From NCBI GenBank assembly GCA_900752445.1, contig CAADVN010000157.1, forward strand, positions 1-5,576: DNA of 5,576 nt. The letters are read 5' to 3'. Of the stretch, positions 1-4,995 are shown piece after piece (within the stretch, counting starts at the first letter, position 1; each line of letters starts with the position of its first letter). This DNA is from an uncultured Oscillospiraceae bacterium (GTDB lineage: Bacteria; Bacillota; Clostridia; Oscillospirales; Oscillospiraceae). The notes under the pieces are model-generated. The model did not search any database. It worked only from the letters and a program-made list of their open reading frames with translations, and had not been told where the DNA came from. The position numbers and the translations under genes are program-made.

Positions 1-657
1 CAAAAGCGGCAGGATGAGATACTTCGGGCAGGTCAGGCTCGCGAGCTGCATGACGTGGAGCTCATAGCCCGTGATGACCGGGTTTTCCGCCTTCCTCATC
101 TCGCCCATCTCGGTTATGATGCGGCAGAGCTCGTTGTGCTCGGCTATGGCGGCGCGGAGCTTGTCCTCCGAGAAGTCCACGCCGTAGGTCTCCGCCAGAG
201 GCGCGAGGATCTTCTTTTCCATCTGCCGCCTGTAGTAGCCGACGTGCCAGTCGCTGCGGTTTATCGGCATATCTATGCAGGCGACGAAAAACTTCTCCTT
301 CGGGATGAGCCCGCAGTATTCAAAATACTGCTCCATGCGGTTCATCGTGCAGCAGCATTCCTGGCCGATGAGCGCGTCCAGGAAATTGTAGCCGCCCTCG
401 AAGGCGCGCTCGAGTATGCTCTTGGAGTACGGACATGACCGGTTGGTCATGTAATAAGTTGCCATGTCGGGACTCGTGCAGCCGGGCGCGCGCAGGCGCA
501 GGCCGCAGCAGCCCTCCACGTCCAGCAGCACCTCGGGTATGTAGGAGCAGTTGTAGCCCAGCGCCAGCTTCCCCTCGGCGCAGGCCTGCTTCACCAGCTC
601 GTTGTTCGCGGCGCGAAGCAGCTCCTCAAAGCGTATCAGGTGCTTCAGGTCTCTCAA
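1..657 (-). CDS. 2-hydroxyacyl-CoA dehydratase D-component-like protein (N-terminal part, runs off the left edge)
   Basis: The minus strand is open without a stop from position 657 to the window edge, giving 219 residues; family members usually have about 380-430, so roughly half is visible. The region around residues 34-49 (GYNCSYIPEVLLDVEG) matches the 'xxPxEllxxxG' entry of the HgdB/FldB/BcrB-type family, followed by NRSCPYSKSILERAFEGGYNFLDALI (72-97, in two blocks) and the cysteine cluster ECCCTMNR (100-107), as in proteins that hold an iron-sulfur cluster. Canonical relatives are cytoplasmic [4Fe-4S] dehydratase subunits that work with an ATP-dependent activator; non-canonical ones include double-cubane-cluster proteins. 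Cysteines are unusually frequent (for example C37, C50, C51, C60, C75, C101-103). The chosen start is TTG at 655-657, preceded by a GAGGGGG purine stretch; no better in-frame ATG or GTG is seen before the conserved region. The substrate is unknown, and neither an activator nor a partner subunit is in view. The gene is divergent from tetR. Confidence 0.8.
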   Translation of the reverse strand, partial: MRDLKHLIRFEELLRAANNELVKQACAEGKLALGYNCSYIPEVLLDVEGCCGLRLRAPGCTSPDMATYYMTNRSCPYSKSILERAFEGGYNFLDALIGQECCCTMNRMEQYFEYCGLIPKEKFFVACIDMPINRSDWHVGYYRRQMEKKILAPLAETYGVDFSEDKLRAAIAEHNELCRIITEMGEMRKAENPVITGYELHVMQLASLTCPKYLILPLL

Positions 658-709
658 GGCTCTTTCCCCCTCTGCTTTATAGTCAATTTATCCGACAGCC
701 TCTTTCCAC

Positions 710-738
710 ATTATAAATGCTTTGTGAAAAATCGTCAA
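710..738 (-). promoter_or_regulatory. Sigma-A-type promoter for the dehydratase-like gene
   Basis: On the minus strand a -35 box TTGACG (733-738) is followed after exactly 17 nt by a perfect -10 box TATAAT (710-715). Transcription would begin near position 703 and give a leader of about 45 nt before the TTG start at 657. A second TTGACA lies at 745-750 but is too far from the -10 box to be its partner. This rests on sequence match only. Confidence 0.72.
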
Positions 739-830
739 CCACATTGTCAAAATCATGGCGCTATCCAACAATTCCGCCTTCCCGTGTACAGGGCTGTGCG
801 AAAGATGACGGCACAAAAACAAACTCGTGG

Positions 831-859
831 TTGAATAACGCGCACATGTCGTTTATAAT
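831..859 (+). promoter_or_regulatory. Sigma-A-type promoter for the tetR-membrane protein operon
   Basis: A -35 box TTGAAT (831-836), a 17-nt spacer and a perfect -10 box TATAAT (854-859) lie upstream of the tetR gene. The predicted transcript starts near 866, leaving a leader of about 50 nt. The promoter points away from the dehydratase-gene promoter at 710-738, with about 90 bp between the two -35 boxes. Confidence 0.75.
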
Positions 860-887
860 AAGCTTATGTGGATACGGTGCACGATAT
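858..887 (+). promoter_or_regulatory. Possible operator palindromes at the tetR transcription start
   Basis: A perfect 10-bp palindrome ATAAGCTTAT (858-867) overlaps the end of the -10 box and the expected start point. Just downstream, GTGCAC (877-882) sits inside a partial dyad with ATA and TAT at its edges (872-887). TetR-family proteins commonly bind short dyads overlapping their own promoter, so these are candidate autoregulation sites. The palindromes are short, and no experiment or second copy in the window supports them. Confidence 0.3.
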
Positions 888-901
888 TTTATAAAACAGT
901 C

Positions 902-906
902 AGGAG
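902..906 (+). promoter_or_regulatory. Ribosome binding site that decides the tetR start
   Basis: AGGAG directly abuts an ATG at 907, too close for initiation there, and lies 9 nt before the in-frame ATG at 916. The second ATG is therefore the better start. Confidence 0.65.
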
Positions 907-915
907 ATGACGAAT

Positions 916-1491
916 ATGGAAGAACCGAGAACTGACCGCCGGGTGCGCAAGACCAAGAAGCAGCTACGCATGGCGCTCACCTCCCTGATGATGGAAAAAA
1001 GCGTGGGCGAGATCACGGTGCGGGAGATCGCCGAGCTGGCCGACGTGAACCGCGGCACCTTCTACGCGCATTACAAGGACGTCTATGACCTCCTGACCCA
1101 GCTTGAGGAGACCATCTTCGTCAGGCTGGAGGAGATAAGCATCACCAACAGCTCGCCCGACTGGGACAGGTCCACTTACCACTATCTCGAGGACGTGCTA
1201 AAGCTCTGCTACGACAGCGCGGACGTCTACCGGGCGCTCATCTGCCGCAACAACGACATGGAGTTCCAGCAGAGGCTCTTCGAGACCCTGAAAAACCAGT
1301 ATATGCGCAGCTTTCTGGAGCGCACCTGCACGGCTGACCACAGAAAGCTCGACCTCTTTTGCTCCTTCGCCGTCCAGGGCATGCTGTCCATAACGAAGGA
1401 GTGGATGAATTCCGGCCTGAAGGAGTCCCCGGCGGAGCTCGCAAAGCTCGGCGGCGACTTCATAATGCAGGGCGTGGCGTCCCTGCGGTAA
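916..1491 (+). CDS. TetR/AcrR-family transcriptional regulator
   Basis: The product is 191 residues, normal for TetR regulators, which act as dimeric DNA-binding proteins in the cytoplasm. The N-terminal part has the classic layout: a basic lead-in RRVRKTKKQLRMALTSL (8-24), then the helix-turn-helix ITVREIAELADVNRGTFYAH (33-52), followed by YKDVYDLL. NRGTFYAHYKD is the recognition-helix signature of a clostridial/bacillar subgroup whose C-terminal region differs from classical TetR; some relatives are annotated as DhaS-like, which does not establish a function. The C-terminal part (about 65-191) is helical and would hold the ligand pocket and dimer interface; the ligand cannot be predicted. 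ATG 916 is preferred over ATG 907 on ribosome-site spacing. The gene leads an apparent two-gene operon and is divergent from the dehydratase-like gene, so either or both may be its targets. Confidence 0.92.
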   Translation: MEEPRTDRRVRKTKKQLRMALTSLMMEKSVGEITVREIAELADVNRGTFYAHYKDVYDLLTQLEETIFVRLEEISITNSSPDWDRSTYHYLEDVLKLCYDSADVYRALICRNNDMEFQQRLFETLKNQYMRSFLERTCTADHRKLDLFCSFAVQGMLSITKEWMNSGLKESPAELAKLGGDFIMQGVASLR

Positions 1492-1512
1492 AATAACACT
1501 TGGAGGTATCAG

Positions 1513-3261
1513 ATGAAATCCTGGTTCGGCAGCTTCGGCAGCTTCAACCGTGACCCAGACACCGGCGAGTACAGCTGGGTGCCGCCCGAGAGGGCGCAGA
1601 ACGGCGGCTCGGCCCGCAAACCCAGAAAAGCCCGTTCCAAGGCGGCCAGCTTCGGCATCAGCCTGGCCATAACCCTGGTCTTCGGCTTTTTCTACTTCTA
1701 CTTCAAGCTGCCCGCGATAAACATTCACTCGGGCGACCTCTACGTTTTCATCATCCTGCTGTGCGCCGTGTACTGCGTCAGCGCGCTGGTGCTCGAGGGC
1801 TTCACCTTCCAGGGCGCCGGGGTGAAGGGCTACGTCTCGGAAGCCAGGAAGAAGGCGGCCATACCCTTCTACATCATCTGCCTGTGCCTGGCCGTGGCCG
1901 TCGTCGGCAGCCTCATAGGCTGGAAGGTGTTCAGGGCGCGGGACTACGCGGCGCTGCTGCCCGTTGAGGACGGGGACTTCGCCGCCGACGTGGCGGAGAT
2001 CTCCTTCGACCAGATACCTATGCTCGACTCCGCCTCGGCGAACGTGCTCGCGAACCGGAAGCTCGGCGAGCTCTCCGACCTCGTCAGCCAGTTCGAGATC
2101 TATGCCGACAGCTTCCAGATCAACTACCAGAACCGGCCCGTGCGCGTCACCTACCTGAATTACGGCGACTTCTTCAAGTGGTGGAACAACCAGAAGGAGG
2201 GCTTACCGGCCTACATGGTCATCGACATGGTGACGCAGGAGGTCACGGTGAAACGGCTCGAGGAGGGCATACGCTACTCGCCCTCGGAGTATTTCTTCCG
2301 CGATATTGACCGCTACCTGCGCTTCAAGTACCCGACGAAGATGTTCACGGACGTGAACTTCGAGGTCAACGAGGAGGGCGAGCCCTACTGGGTTGCCACG
2401 GTCGTGACACGCAAGGTCGGACTCTTCGGCGGCGAGGACGCCATAGGCGCCGTGCTGGTGAACGCCGTGACGGGCGAGAGCACCTATTACGACGTCGCCG
2501 ACGTGCCGCAGTGGGTGGACAGGGTCTATACGGCAGAGCTGATACTCGAGCAGTACAACTACAGGGGCCTCTACCAGGGCGGATTCTGGAACAGCCTCTT
2601 CGGCCAGAGCGGCTGCACGGAGACGACGAGCCAGTACAACTACATCGCCCAGGACGACGACGTGTGGCTCTACACGGGCATCACCTCGGTGACGGGCGAC
2701 AGGGGCAATATCGGCTTCATCCTCGTGAACCAGAGGACGAAGGAGGCCAACTACTATCCCTGCGCCGGCGCGGAGGAGAGCTCGGCCATGGCCTCGGCCG
2801 AGGGCGCGGTGCAGCAGTATGAATACGTCGCGACCAGCCCGCTGCTCCTGAACATCGGCGGCCAGCCGACCTATTTCATGGCGCTCAAGGACGCGAGCCA
2901 GCTCGTGAAGATGTACGCCATGGTCAATGTCCAGCAGTACAACGTCGTCGCTACCGGCACCTCTGTCTCCGGCTGCATAGAGAATTACGAGCGCCTGCTG
3001 GCCGAGAACGGCATAAACATCGAGGGCGGCGTCAGCGTTGACACGGACGAGGTCGAGGGCGTCATCGAGGACATCCGCAGCTCGGTCATAAACGGCAACA
3101 GCGTGTACTATATCAGGCTCGAGGGCTCCGACGCCTACTACAGTCTCAGCGCGGCGGACTGCCCCGAGGCGGTCATTCTGAACGTCGGCGACAGGGTGAG
3201 TTTCCATGCGGCGCAGGTAAAGGACGCCATCATCCCGGCTTCCGGGCTCGAACTGCGCTGA
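1513..3261 (+). CDS. Membrane-anchored protein of unknown function with PepSY-like extracytoplasmic repeats
   Basis: The product has 582 residues. GGAGG (1502-1506) lies 6 nt before the ATG, and the gap to tetR is only 21 nt, so the two are probably co-transcribed. A basic cytoplasmic N-terminus (about 35-43 rich in K/R) precedes three hydrophobic segments near 47-66, 75-95 and 116-138; the positive-inside rule puts residues 140-582 outside the membrane. That part contains repeated beta-strand motifs of similar shape: AYMVIDMVTQEVTVKRL (233-249), IGAVLVNAVTGESTYYDV (311-328) and NIGFILVNQRTKEANYY (399-415), with a looser one near 468-482. They resemble PepSY-type units, each with a 'hydrophobic-VN-xxT-x-E' core. 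VPQWVD (331-336) follows the second. Residues about 515-575 look like a small OB/SH3-like barrel (NSVYYIRL, then LNVGDRVSF). No catalytic motif, lipobox or sortase signal was seen. I do not recognise a named family; a role in envelope sensing or in binding another exported protein is speculation. Confidence 0.85.
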   Translation: MKSWFGSFGSFNRDPDTGEYSWVPPERAQNGGSARKPRKARSKAASFGISLAITLVFGFFYFYFKLPAINIHSGDLYVFIILLCAVYCVSALVLEGFTFQGAGVKGYVSEARKKAAIPFYIICLCLAVAVVGSLIGWKVFRARDYAALLPVEDGDFAADVAEISFDQIPMLDSASANVLANRKLGELSDLVSQFEIYADSFQINYQNRPVRVTYLNYGDFFKWWNNQKEGLPAYMVIDMVTQEVTVKRLEEGIRYSPSEYFFRDIDRYLRFKYPTKMFTDVNFEVNEEGEPYWVATVVTRKVGLFGGEDAIGAVLVNAVTGESTYYDVADVPQWVDRVYTAELILEQYNYRGLYQGGFWNSLFGQSGCTETTSQYNYIAQDDDVWLYTGITSVTGDRGNIGFILVNQRTKEANYYPCAGAEESSAMASAEGAVQQYEYVATSPLLLNIGGQPTYFMALKDASQLVKMYAMVNVQQYNVVATGTSVSGCIENYERLLAENGINIEGGVSVDTDEVEGVIEDIRSSVINGNSVYYIRLEGSDAYYSLSAADCPEAVILNVGDRVSFHAAQVKDAIIPASGLELR

Positions 3262-3270
3262 CGACAACAG

Positions 3271-3308
3271 AAAAACAGACTGCCCCGGGACTCTCGTCCC
3301 GGGGCAGT
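3271..3308 (-). terminator. Rho-independent terminator for the minus-strand operon (left boundary of the hairpin array)
   Basis: A perfect 13-bp stem, ACTGCCCCGGGAC (3279-3291) and GTCCCGGGGCAGT (3296-3308), has a TCTC loop. Read on the minus strand, three bases (CTG) and then TTTTT follow the stem. There is no T-tract on the plus side (TCAGCTTG), so it should stop transcripts coming from ridA rather than those leaving the membrane-protein gene. Confidence 0.65.
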
Positions 3309-3313
3309 TCAGC

Positions 3314-3344
3314 TTGTCGAAGAAGGCCGTGCCTTCTTCGACAA
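3314..3344. repeat. Perfect 14-bp inverted repeat with a 3-nt loop
   Basis: TTGTCGAAGAAGGC (3314-3327), loop CGT, then GCCTTCTTCGACAA (3331-3344). This is the longest perfect stem in the array. It has no flanking T-tract on the plus strand and so is not an obvious terminator in that direction. Confidence 0.85.
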
Positions 3345-3353
3345 AAGGGATTG

Positions 3354-3413
3354 CACTCCGCTCCGCGCCTCGGTTGTCCGCCAAAGGCGGACAATTCGAC
3401 ACTCCGCTCCGCG
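3354..3413. repeat. 14-bp direct repeat CACTCCGCTCCGCG, two copies
   Basis: Identical copies lie at 3354-3367 and 3400-3413, offset by 46 bp, one on each side of the 3374-3394 hairpin. Each follows a hairpin that ends in ACAA, which suggests a repeated 'hairpin plus tail' unit. Confidence 0.8.
3374..3394. repeat. Perfect 9-bp inverted repeat, AAA loop
   Basis: TTGTCCGCC, AAA, GGCGGACAA. It shares the outer TTGTC/GACAA ends with the larger hairpin at 3314-3344, consistent with two diverged versions of one unit. Confidence 0.85.
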
Positions 3414-3419
3414 AGATGT

Positions 3420-3452
3420 ATTTTCGGCGACGTACACGCCGCCGCCGAAAAT
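3420..3452. repeat. 10-bp inverted repeat with a 13-nt loop
   Basis: ATTTTCGGCG (3420-3429) pairs with CGCCGAAAAT (3443-3452). An alternative shorter pairing, GGCG with CGCC, exists inside the same segment, so the fold may not be unique. Confidence 0.75.
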
Positions 3453-3464
3453 GATCAAATTCTA

Positions 3465-3486
3465 TTTCGCGGCTGCGGCCGCGAAA
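3465..3486. repeat. Perfect 9-bp inverted repeat, 4-nt loop
   Basis: TTTCGCGGC, TGCG, GCCGCGAAA. No T-tract follows on the plus strand, and only mixed sequence follows on the minus strand. Confidence 0.8.
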
Positions 3487-3512
3487 CTCTGCGAGGCTTG
3501 GAGGCAGACTGG

Positions 3513-3547
3513 ACTGCCCCGGGACGCTTGTCCCGGGGCAGTTTTTT
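3513..3547 (+). terminator. Rho-independent terminator for plus-strand transcripts (right boundary of the hairpin array)
   Basis: The stem ACTGCCCCGGGAC (3513-3525), GCTT loop and GTCCCGGGGCAGT (3530-3542) run straight into six T's (3542-3547), a textbook terminator on the plus strand. The arms are identical to those of the hairpin at 3279-3308; only the loop and flanks differ. On the minus strand the hairpin lies 18 nt after the ridA stop but has no T-tract, so it should not efficiently stop the operon. Confidence 0.82.
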
Positions 3548-3560
3548 GGCTTGCTAGGCT

Positions 3561-3941
3561 TTATTTTACGGCGATGGCCTCGATCTCGACCTTGGCGCCC
3601 TTGGGCAGGTCCTTGACCGCGAAGGCTGCGCGGGCCGGGCAGGCGCCGGTGAAGAACCTGGCGTAGACCTCGTTCATGGGGCCGAAGTCCGCGATGTCGG
3701 CGAGCAGCACGGTGGTCTTGACGACGTCCTCATATCCGTAACCGGCCTCGGCGAGGATGGCGCCGACGTTCTTGAGGCTCTGCTCGGTCTGGCCCTGGAT
3801 GTCCTCGGCGGCGAAGGCGCCGGTGGCGGGGTCGATGGGCAGCTGGCCGGAGACGAAGACTATCTTGCCCGAGGCCGCGACGCCCTGGGAATAGGGGCCG
3901 ATGGCGGCGGGCGCGGATGCGGTGGCTATTACCTCTTTCAT
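3561..3941 (-). CDS. ridA: RidA family reactive intermediate (enamine/imine) deaminase
   Basis: The product has 126 residues, the full length of the YjgF/YER057c/UK114 family. These cytoplasmic trimers hydrolyse reactive enamines and imines, such as 2-aminoacrylate made by PLP enzymes, to the keto acid plus ammonia. Visible family motifs are IGPYSQG (14-20, with the active-site tyrosine Y17), SGQLPIDP (31-38), N90 in MNEVYARFF, CPARAAFAVKDLP (101-113, with the substrate-binding arginine R104) and VEIEAIA (118-124, with E120). The presence of R104 argues for real imine deaminase activity rather than an inactive paralogue. GGAGG lies 8 nt before the ATG, and only 13 nt separate it from the carbamate kinase stop, so it is the last gene of that operon. 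Its position suggests it handles a by-product of the same pathway, plausibly 2-aminoacrylate from a diaminopropionate ammonia-lyase encoded outside the window. Confidence 0.95.
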   Translation of the reverse strand: MKEVIATASAPAAIGPYSQGVAASGKIVFVSGQLPIDPATGAFAAEDIQGQTEQSLKNVGAILAEAGYGYEDVVKTTVLLADIADFGPMNEVYARFFTGACPARAAFAVKDLPKGAKVEIEAIAVK

Positions 3942-3954
3942 GCTCTGTTCCTCC

Positions 3955-4899
3955 TTACTCGTTCACGATGACGGTGCCGGTCTTGCCGTCGATGCCGTCC
4001 CTGGCCTTCTCGAGCAGGGTTATGAGCGCGCGGCGGCCGGGCTTGGAATCTGCAAAGCGCATGGCGGCCTGGACCTTCGGCAGCATGGAGCCGGGCGCGA
4101 AGTGGCCCTCGGCGCAGTACTGCGCGGCCTCGGCAGAGGAGATGTTGTCCAGCCACTTCTGCTCGGGCTTGCCGAAGTTGATGGCGGCCTTCTCCACGGC
4201 GGTGAGGATGATGAGGTAGTCGGCGTCGAGCTGCTCGGCAAGGACCTCGCTCGCGAAATCCTTGTCGATGACGGCGGCCGCGCCCTTGAGGTGGTGGCCC
4301 TCGGTCTTGAAGACCGGGATACCGCCGCCGCCGCAGGCCACGACAATGTGGTCGCTGTCAACGAGGGCACGGATGGTGTCCAGCTCGACGACCGCCTGCG
4401 GCCTCGGGGAAGCGACGACGCGCCTGTAGCCGCGGCCGGCGTCCTCGACGACCTGATAGCCGCGCTCGGCGACCATCTTGTCCGCCTCCTCCTTCGTCAT
4501 GAAGGAGCCGATGGGCTTGGTCGGGTTCTTGAAGGCAGGATCCTCGGGGTCGACCTCGACCTGCGTCAGCACGGTGGCAACGCCCTTGTTGATGCCGCGG
4601 TCAAGCAGCTCCTCGCGCAGGGCGTTCTGCAGGTCGTAGCCGATGTAGCCCTGGCTCATCGCCACGCAGACGGACAGCGGGCAGGGGATGTACTTCTCGG
4701 GGTTCGACCTCGTGAGCTCGGTCATCGCGGCCTGGATCATGCCCACCTGCGGGCCGTTGCCGTGCGCGATTATGACCTCGTTGCCGCCCTCGATGAGGTC
4801 GGCGATGGCCTTGGCAGTCTGCTTGACGGCTATCATCTGCTCGGGAAGATTGTTGCCCAGGGCGTTGCCGCCGAGGGCGACTACTATGCGCTTACCCAT
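3955..4899 (-). CDS. arcC: Carbamate kinase (ArcC/YqeA family)
   Basis: The product has 314 residues, the full length for this amino-acid-kinase-fold family. The enzyme transfers phosphate from carbamoyl phosphate to ADP, giving ATP, CO2 and ammonia, the energy-yielding end step of arginine, agmatine or ureide fermentation in the cytoplasm. Visible motifs are the N-terminal ALGGNAL (8-14), AHGNGPQVG (45-53), the mobile-lid entry KNPTKPIGSF (124-133), ACGGGGIPV (188-196), DKD (212-214), ILTAVEKAAINFGKP (231-245) and FAPGSMLPKVQAA (267-279). No key motif is missing. GAGGTG lies 7 nt upstream of the ATG. It follows the ygeW-type gene by 96 nt, a gap holding a large hairpin, and is followed 13 nt later by ridA. 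The ygeW neighbour favours a YqeA-like role in purine/ureide catabolism over the arginine deiminase pathway, since no arcA is visible; genes beyond the right edge could change this view. Confidence 0.96.
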   Translation of the reverse strand: MGKRIVVALGGNALGNNLPEQMIAVKQTAKAIADLIEGGNEVIIAHGNGPQVGMIQAAMTELTRSNPEKYIPCPLSVCVAMSQGYIGYDLQNALREELLDRGINKGVATVLTQVEVDPEDPAFKNPTKPIGSFMTKEEADKMVAERGYQVVEDAGRGYRRVVASPRPQAVVELDTIRALVDSDHIVVACGGGGIPVFKTEGHHLKGAAAVIDKDFASEVLAEQLDADYLIILTAVEKAAINFGKPEQKWLDNISSAEAAQYCAEGHFAPGSMLPKVQAAMRFADSKPGRRALITLLEKARDGIDGKTGTVIVNE

Positions 4900-4935
4900 T
4901 ATTATAACACCTCATTTTAAAATTTAAAGGCCGAA

Positions 4936-4981
4936 GCCCCGACTGTCCGCGGTGGCTTATAAGGCTGCGGTCAGCCGGGGC
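4936..4981 (-). promoter_or_regulatory. Large intercistronic hairpin between ygeW and arcC
   Basis: The arms at 4936-4950 and 4967-4981 pair at 13 of 15 positions (GCCCCG-CTG-CCGC type) around a 16-nt loop containing the palindrome CTTATAAG. On the minus strand it is followed by a small GGC-TTCG-GCC stem overlapping its foot, and then an A/T-rich run (TTTAAATTTT). It may be a leaky terminator or attenuator, or an mRNA-processing or stabilising element. The T-tract is interrupted and displaced, so strong termination is not expected. Confidence 0.5.
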
Positions 4982-4995
4982 AGGTTAATGCGTCC

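Larger units (their letters stand above)
3279..3547. repeat. Multi-hairpin intergenic array bounded by two near-identical stem-loops
   Basis: Six inverted repeats lie within 269 bp between convergent genes: the two bracketing 13-bp stems (3279-3308 and 3513-3542), a 14-bp perfect stem at 3314-3344, a 9-bp perfect stem at 3374-3394, a 10-bp stem with a 13-nt loop at 3420-3452, and a 9-bp perfect stem at 3465-3486. A 14-bp direct repeat is interleaved. No credible coding frame is present; short open frames here lack ribosome sites and family resemblance. The layout could be a mosaic of small intergenic repeats (REP/MITE-like), a structured 3' UTR, or a non-coding RNA. No transposase, clear target-site duplication or attachment site was recognised. 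Confidence 0.7.

Noticed and set aside
55..716. Plus-strand open frames in the first 700 bases
   Set aside because: The minus-strand frame here encodes a recognisable dehydratase-like protein with its own promoter. The plus-strand products are low-complexity.
745..750. TTGACA consensus -35 box on the minus strand
   Set aside because: Its distance to the TATAAT at 710-715 is 29 nt, far too long; the TTGACG at 733-738 has the ideal 17-nt spacing.
907..909. Upstream ATG for the TetR regulator
   Set aside because: The AGGAG site touches this codon with no spacer; the ATG at 916 has a 9-nt spacer.
2203..3402. Minus-strand open frame of 399 codons
   Set aside because: It is antisense to the 582-residue membrane-protein gene, is rich in low-complexity R/A/V/H/D residues typical of GC-rich shadow frames, has no family resemblance, and would run across the hairpin array.
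3279..3547. CRISPR array or integron attC-like site
   Set aside because: There are no regularly spaced identical repeats with unique spacers, and no attC core sites, integrase or cas genes are visible.
3351..3666. Short plus-strand open frames across the hairpin array
   Set aside because: They have no ribosome site, the translation is dominated by hairpin sequence, and they run into the ridA antisense strand and past a strong terminator.
4901..4906. Perfect TATAAT on the minus strand just before the arcC ATG
   Set aside because: A start driven by this box would fall inside or at the coding start and lose the ribosome site. No -35 box with correct spacing is evident, so it is probably chance within an A/T-rich leader.
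3901..4920. Plus-strand open frame of 339 codons
   Set aside because: It lies antisense to carbamate kinase and overlaps the start of ridA; both of those have clear family motifs and ribosome sites. The composition is shadow-like.
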